Notes under the pieces: model-generated | What the model was told of the DNA's origin: nothing | What the model saw: the letters and a program-made list of their open reading frames with translations, nothing else | The model's database searches: none | Shown here: in pieces, positions 37,721 through 41,011 of the stretch | How the letters are laid out: each line of letters starts with the position of its first letter | How positions within the stretch are numbered: position 1 is the first letter of the stretch | Translations under genes and position numbers: made by a program | Assembly: GCA_947311585.1 (NCBI GenBank) | Contig: CAMZLQ010000134.1 | Span: 1 to 41,011, forward strand | Reading direction: 5' to 3' | Origin: an uncultured Alcanivoracaceae bacterium | GTDB taxonomy: Bacteria; Pseudomonadota; Gammaproteobacteria; Xanthomonadales; Marinicellaceae | Length of the DNA stretch: 41,011 nt

Positions 37721-38301
37721 AATTGCGTTAAATGATTAAATTTATCAACTTTAGTGCGGATGTAGGCTTTATTTTGTTTCGTGTGACCTACATTCACCGC
37801 TATGCGTTGATTTATAGTGACACCAGCTTCCTTGATGGCATTTATTTTATCGGGGTTATTTGTCATAATATCAACTCTAGAAACATTAAAGTGGTTAAAA
37901 ACACTTGCAAGCATAGCATAGTTTCTGTTATCTGCGGCATGCCCAAGTTGAATATTAGCATCAAACGTATCAACGCCTTGATCTTGTAATTCATAGGCTT
38001 TAATTTTTTCAAGCAAACCAATTCCGCGCCCTTCTTGGCGTAAGTAGATAATCATTCCTTGGCCTTGCTTGCCAATTTCTTGCATGGCATATTCTAATTG
38101 CGGACCACAGTCACAACGCAAAGAAAACAAACCATCTCCAGTTAGGCATTCCGAATGCACACGGGTAAGTACCGTATCATTTTTGGAAAACTCGCCTTTA
38201 GTCAAGACCAAGTGTTCTTTATTATCATACATGAAAACATGCACATCAAAATCTGCATATTTAGTAGGGAGTTTGGCTTTTGCAATAAATTCTGCGTTCA
38301 T
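37717..38301 (-). CDS. ribA: GTP cyclohydrolase II
   Basis: VHSECLTGDGLFSLRCDCGPQLEYAM; IYLRQEGRGIGLLEKIKAYELQDQG. Confidence 0.95.
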   Translation of the reverse strand: MNAEFIAKAKLPTKYADFDVHVFMYDNKEHLVLTKGEFSKNDTVLTRVHSECLTGDGLFSLRCDCGPQLEYAMQEIGKQGQGMIIYLRQEGRGIGLLEKIKAYELQDQGVDTFDANIQLGHAADNRNYAMLASVFNHFNVSRVDIMTNNPDKINAIKEAGVTINQRIAVNVGHTKQNKAYIRTKVDKFNHLTQL

Positions 38302-38723
38302 ATTTCACTTTTTAACTTCAATAATTCCACGGCTGCAACTGCCGCTTCAAAACCCTTGTTTCTGCCATCATCACTTGAGCGTGCGATAGCTTGGGCTTCA
38401 TTTTCAACCGTAATAATGCCATTGCCAATAGGCAGTGAAAATTTTAACGAGACATCCATAATTCCTCGTGCTGATTGTTCACAAACGTGGTCAAAGTGCG
38501 CCGTTTCACCCCGAATAACCGCGCCCAATGCAATGATGGCAGAGTATTTTTCCGTTTGTGCCAACAATTGACAAGCCAAAGGAATTTCTAATGCTCCTGG
38601 CACATCAATGCGTGTGATTTGGTAATCATTTTCTGTTAAATATTTCTCTGCACCTTGATACAGCCCATCAATGATGTGCTGGTAAAAAGGTGCTGTGATA
38701 ATGGCAATCTTTTTGTTTTTCAT
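38298..38723 (-). CDS. ribH: 6,7-dimethyl-8-ribityllumazine synthase
   Basis: IALGAVIRGETAHFDHVCEQSARGIMDVSLKFSLPIGNGIITVENEAQA. Confidence 0.95.
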   Translation of the reverse strand: MKNKKIAIITAPFYQHIIDGLYQGAEKYLTENDYQITRIDVPGALEIPLACQLLAQTEKYSAIIALGAVIRGETAHFDHVCEQSARGIMDVSLKFSLPIGNGIITVENEAQAIARSSDDGRNKGFEAAVAAVELLKLKSEI

Positions 38724-38749
38724 AATTTTATATCCGCAAGATACTATTG

Positions 38750-38815
38750 AACCACAAAGGACAAAGAGTTTATGTACCTTACAATATCTCTGTGAGCTCT
38801 GTGTCCTCTGTGGTT
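38750..38815. repeat. inverted pair of ACCACAGAGGACACAGAG-type intergenic repeats
   Basis: Left arm AACCACAAAGGACAAAGAG; right arm reads, on the minus strand, AACCACAGAGGACACAGAGCTCACAGAGA (2 mismatches in the first 19). Confidence 0.75.
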
Positions 38816-38842
38816 CATCTTGTTTTCATTTATGTAAAGTGT

Positions 38843-39919
38843 CTATTTTTTATACTCTATAAATTCTGTAATTTCCAATCCAAATCCCGATAAAGCAGGA
38901 AAGCGTAGTTCTGGGCTCATGAGTTTCATTTTTCCAACATGCAAAGATTTAAGTATTTGTGAGCCAATCCCCACATTGTGATAAGCATATTGGCTCTTAT
39001 TGCTGTTGCCAAGGTCGTCAAATTCGGTTGCAGCTGCTTGGTTATAATTAAGTATAAGCAAGACCCCTTTGCCATTTTTAGCTATGGTTTTCATTGCCCG
39101 TTGGGCTGTCCAATAACCATCTTTTGAGTCAACACCTCGCAATTCACGCAGAAAGTTGGGAAACTGAACTCGCACTAAACATTCACTATCTTCGCTCAAA
39201 TCACCCATATAAAATGCCAAATGCTGTGTATTACTGATTTTGTCGTTAAATTTTTTAACTTTAAAATCGCCCCATTGGGTATTATAAACAGACTGTTCTA
39301 ACACTTCCACAGTGCATTCATTTTGCATGCGGTATTGAATCAAGTCAGCAATGGTTCCGATTTTTAGGCCGTGTTTTTTGGCAAATTGTATCAAATCATC
39401 ACGCCGTGCCATGCTGCCATCCTCATTCATGATTTCAACAATCACCGCTGCAGGGGTTAAACCAGCCAAATGAGCAATATCACAACCCGCCTCAGTGTGT
39501 CCTGCACGCGATAAAACGCCGCCGGGTTTTGCCATCAAGGGAAAAATATGTCCAGGTACAACCAAGTCATCAGCTCTGGCATTGACATTGACCGCATCAA
39601 TAATGGTTTTATAGCGGTCATAGGCCGATATTCCTGTGGTTATGCCATGGGCAGCATCAATAGAAACGGTGAAGTTGGTTTCTAATTGTGCGGTATTTTT
39701 ATTCACCATTAAATTCAAGCCCAATTGTTCGCACTTTTCTGGCATCAAAGTCATGCAGATTAAACCGCGGGCATGGATAGACATAAAATTAATGATTTCA
39801 GGTGTGATGCAATTGGCCGCCACCACTAAATCCCCTTCATTCTCTCGGTCTTCATCGTCTATGAGAATGACCATTTTGCCATTTTTTATGTCTTGGATTA
39901 GTTCTATTGTTGTGTTCAT
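38843..39919 (-). CDS. ribBA: 3,4-dihydroxy-2-butanone-4-phosphate synthase with degenerate GTP cyclohydrolase II-like domain (RibBA type)
   Basis: ILIDDEDRENEGDLVVAA, HIFPLMAKPGGVLSRAGHTEAGCDIAHLAG; C-terminal domain lacks the Cys cluster seen in the standalone RibA. Confidence 0.93.
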   Translation of the reverse strand: MNTTIELIQDIKNGKMVILIDDEDRENEGDLVVAANCITPEIINFMSIHARGLICMTLMPEKCEQLGLNLMVNKNTAQLETNFTVSIDAAHGITTGISAYDRYKTIIDAVNVNARADDLVVPGHIFPLMAKPGGVLSRAGHTEAGCDIAHLAGLTPAAVIVEIMNEDGSMARRDDLIQFAKKHGLKIGTIADLIQYRMQNECTVEVLEQSVYNTQWGDFKVKKFNDKISNTQHLAFYMGDLSEDSECLVRVQFPNFLRELRGVDSKDGYWTAQRAMKTIAKNGKGVLLILNYNQAAATEFDDLGNSNKSQYAYHNVGIGSQILKSLHVGKMKLMSPELRFPALSGFGLEITEFIEYKK

Positions 39920-39931
39920 ATTGTTTTTTTT

Positions 39932-39960
39932 ACCACAGAGGACACAGAGTTCACAGAGGG
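39932..39960. repeat. ACCACAGAGGACACAGAG-type intergenic repeat copy
   Basis: ACCACAGAGGACACAGAGTTCACAGAGGG. Confidence 0.75.
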
Positions 39961-40023
39961 TTATAGTTTAAATCTTTTTATACCTATCACTAAACGATTA
40001 ACATTAAAGTTAATTAATAACCC
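39961..40023 (-). pseudogene. 3' relic of a GxxExxY-type protein gene
   Basis: Minus-strand translation GLLINFNVNRLVIGIKRFKL*, matching the usual C-terminus of GxxExxY proteins, directly followed by the CACAGAG repeat. Confidence 0.6.
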
Positions 40024-40040
40024 TGTTTTTATTTAAATTA

Positions 40041-40649
40041 TTATAACAAACTCGATTTAAAATCAGGAAGCATCTTCTCAACGTATCGGGCAATCGTGTC
40101 TATTTCAATATTAACTCTATCATCTAACTTTAATTGACCCAGGTTAGTTTGTTCTAATGTGTGCGGAATAAGATTAACCGATAAGACACCATCTTTGATT
40201 CCATTCACGGTTAAACTTACACCATTGAGTGCCACAGATCCTTTTTTAACAATGTATTTATCCAGTTCTTGCGGTATTTTAAATTGATAGATGGTTGAAC
40301 GGGCACTGGTTTCAATACCAACACAGAGTGCTACAGCATCCACATGACCCGAAACCAAATGACCCCCAAGCTTATCTTTTAGGGTCAAAGATTTTTCTAA
40401 GTTGATTGCTGAACCTATTTGCCAATCAGCTACTTGGGTTTTGGATAAAGTTTCTAAGGAGACATCGAGCGAAATCTTATCTCCATCAACCTCTGTCACG
40501 GTCAGACACACACCATTACACGCAATGCTATCGCCCAATTCGATATCTGATACTTCCTTAAAATTGGTTTTAACCACAAAGCTAAAATCCCCTTTTGTTT
40601 GTTGTTTGAAAACGACCTGACCAACACTTTGAATAATGCCTGTAAACAT
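40041..40649 (-). CDS. ribE: riboflavin synthase alpha chain
   Basis: MFTGIIQSVGQV; GDSIACNGVCLTVTEV; LGGHLVSGHVDAVA; VALNGVSLTVNGI. Confidence 0.95.
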   Translation of the reverse strand: MFTGIIQSVGQVVFKQQTKGDFSFVVKTNFKEVSDIELGDSIACNGVCLTVTEVDGDKISLDVSLETLSKTQVADWQIGSAINLEKSLTLKDKLGGHLVSGHVDAVALCVGIETSARSTIYQFKIPQELDKYIVKKGSVALNGVSLTVNGIKDGVLSVNLIPHTLEQTNLGQLKLDDRVNIEIDTIARYVEKMLPDFKSSLL

Positions 40650-40792
40650 GGTATTTTTAAATTAAAGAGACCTTTGCAATATAGTGGTGATTACACTATT
40701 GTTCAATGTTTAATCAAAAACAAACCAATTAAATTCAATAGGATGTGCAACGACTAATATTAACCCTGCTAGATAATACCATTCATCACGAG

Positions 40793-41011
40793 TTAAACCA
40801 TTGCTTCACCTTTCTTAATTTTATAAAACCCAACGTCTTCTAAAATACCATAAACCGATGGCAATACCAACATCACAAGCATGGTTGAAGTCAACATACC
40901 GAAGACGATACTGGTGACCAATGGCACAAGGATTAACGCTTGGGTGCTGGTTTCAAATAGCAAGGGTACCATGCCAGCAACGGTTGTGGCAGAGGTTAAA
41001 AAGATGGCTCG
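40793..41011 (-). CDS. RND efflux transporter permease, C-terminal end (5' part outside window)
   Basis: Reverse translation RAIFLTSATTVAGMVPLLFETSTQALILVPLVTSIVFGMLTSTMLVMLVLPSVYGILEDVGFYKIKKGEAMV*. Confidence 0.88.
   Translation of the reverse strand, partial: RAIFLTSATTVAGMVPLLFETSTQALILVPLVTSIVFGMLTSTMLVMLVLPSVYGILEDVGFYKIKKGEAMV

Overview
AT-rich, gene-dense chromosomal window, gammaproteobacterial in character, with almost all ORFs intact. Recognisable blocks are: a truncated DUF819 membrane protein; a gamma-carbonic anhydrase-like protein; a hybrid two-component regulator (HTCS: propeller + HK + REC + AraC) next to two divergent small secreted Cys-containing proteins; a di-haem cytochrome c peroxidase; an overlapping GATase/GspE-like/BtuD/BtuC operon; a PLD/PPTase/acyltransferase/PaaZ operon; a DUF4143-type AAA ATPase; RsmJ; citrate synthase; YoaA helicase; RimI; MgtE; a DUF6502-like regulator and small secreted peptides; P-II/UbiK/ComM; PilZ and DUF1631; a sulfide-oxidation set (SQR, persulfide-dioxygenase-like MBL, TauE/SafE); a riboflavin cluster (ribE, ribBA, ribH, ribA); and the 3' end of an RND permease. 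Points most worth a second look: (1) a single in-frame TGA in an otherwise perfect citrate synthase ORF, in the catalytic SLW-[G]-PAHGGAN motif; (2) a near-identical palindromic operator, ATACA-NTAT-TGTAT, at the DUF6502 gene promoter, at a small secreted peptide promoter and, with 2 mismatches, at a second secreted-protein promoter 22 kb away; (3) an HTCS/secreted-protein locus with 21-bp-phased direct repeats and a terminator ending 3 nt before the regulator's ATG; (4) relics of a GxxExxY gene and ACCACAGAGGACACAGAG repeats inside the rib cluster; (5) a T6 homopolymer frameshift or 23-aa transmembrane microprotein overlapping the ribA stop. Everything here is from reading the sequence; no searches were run.
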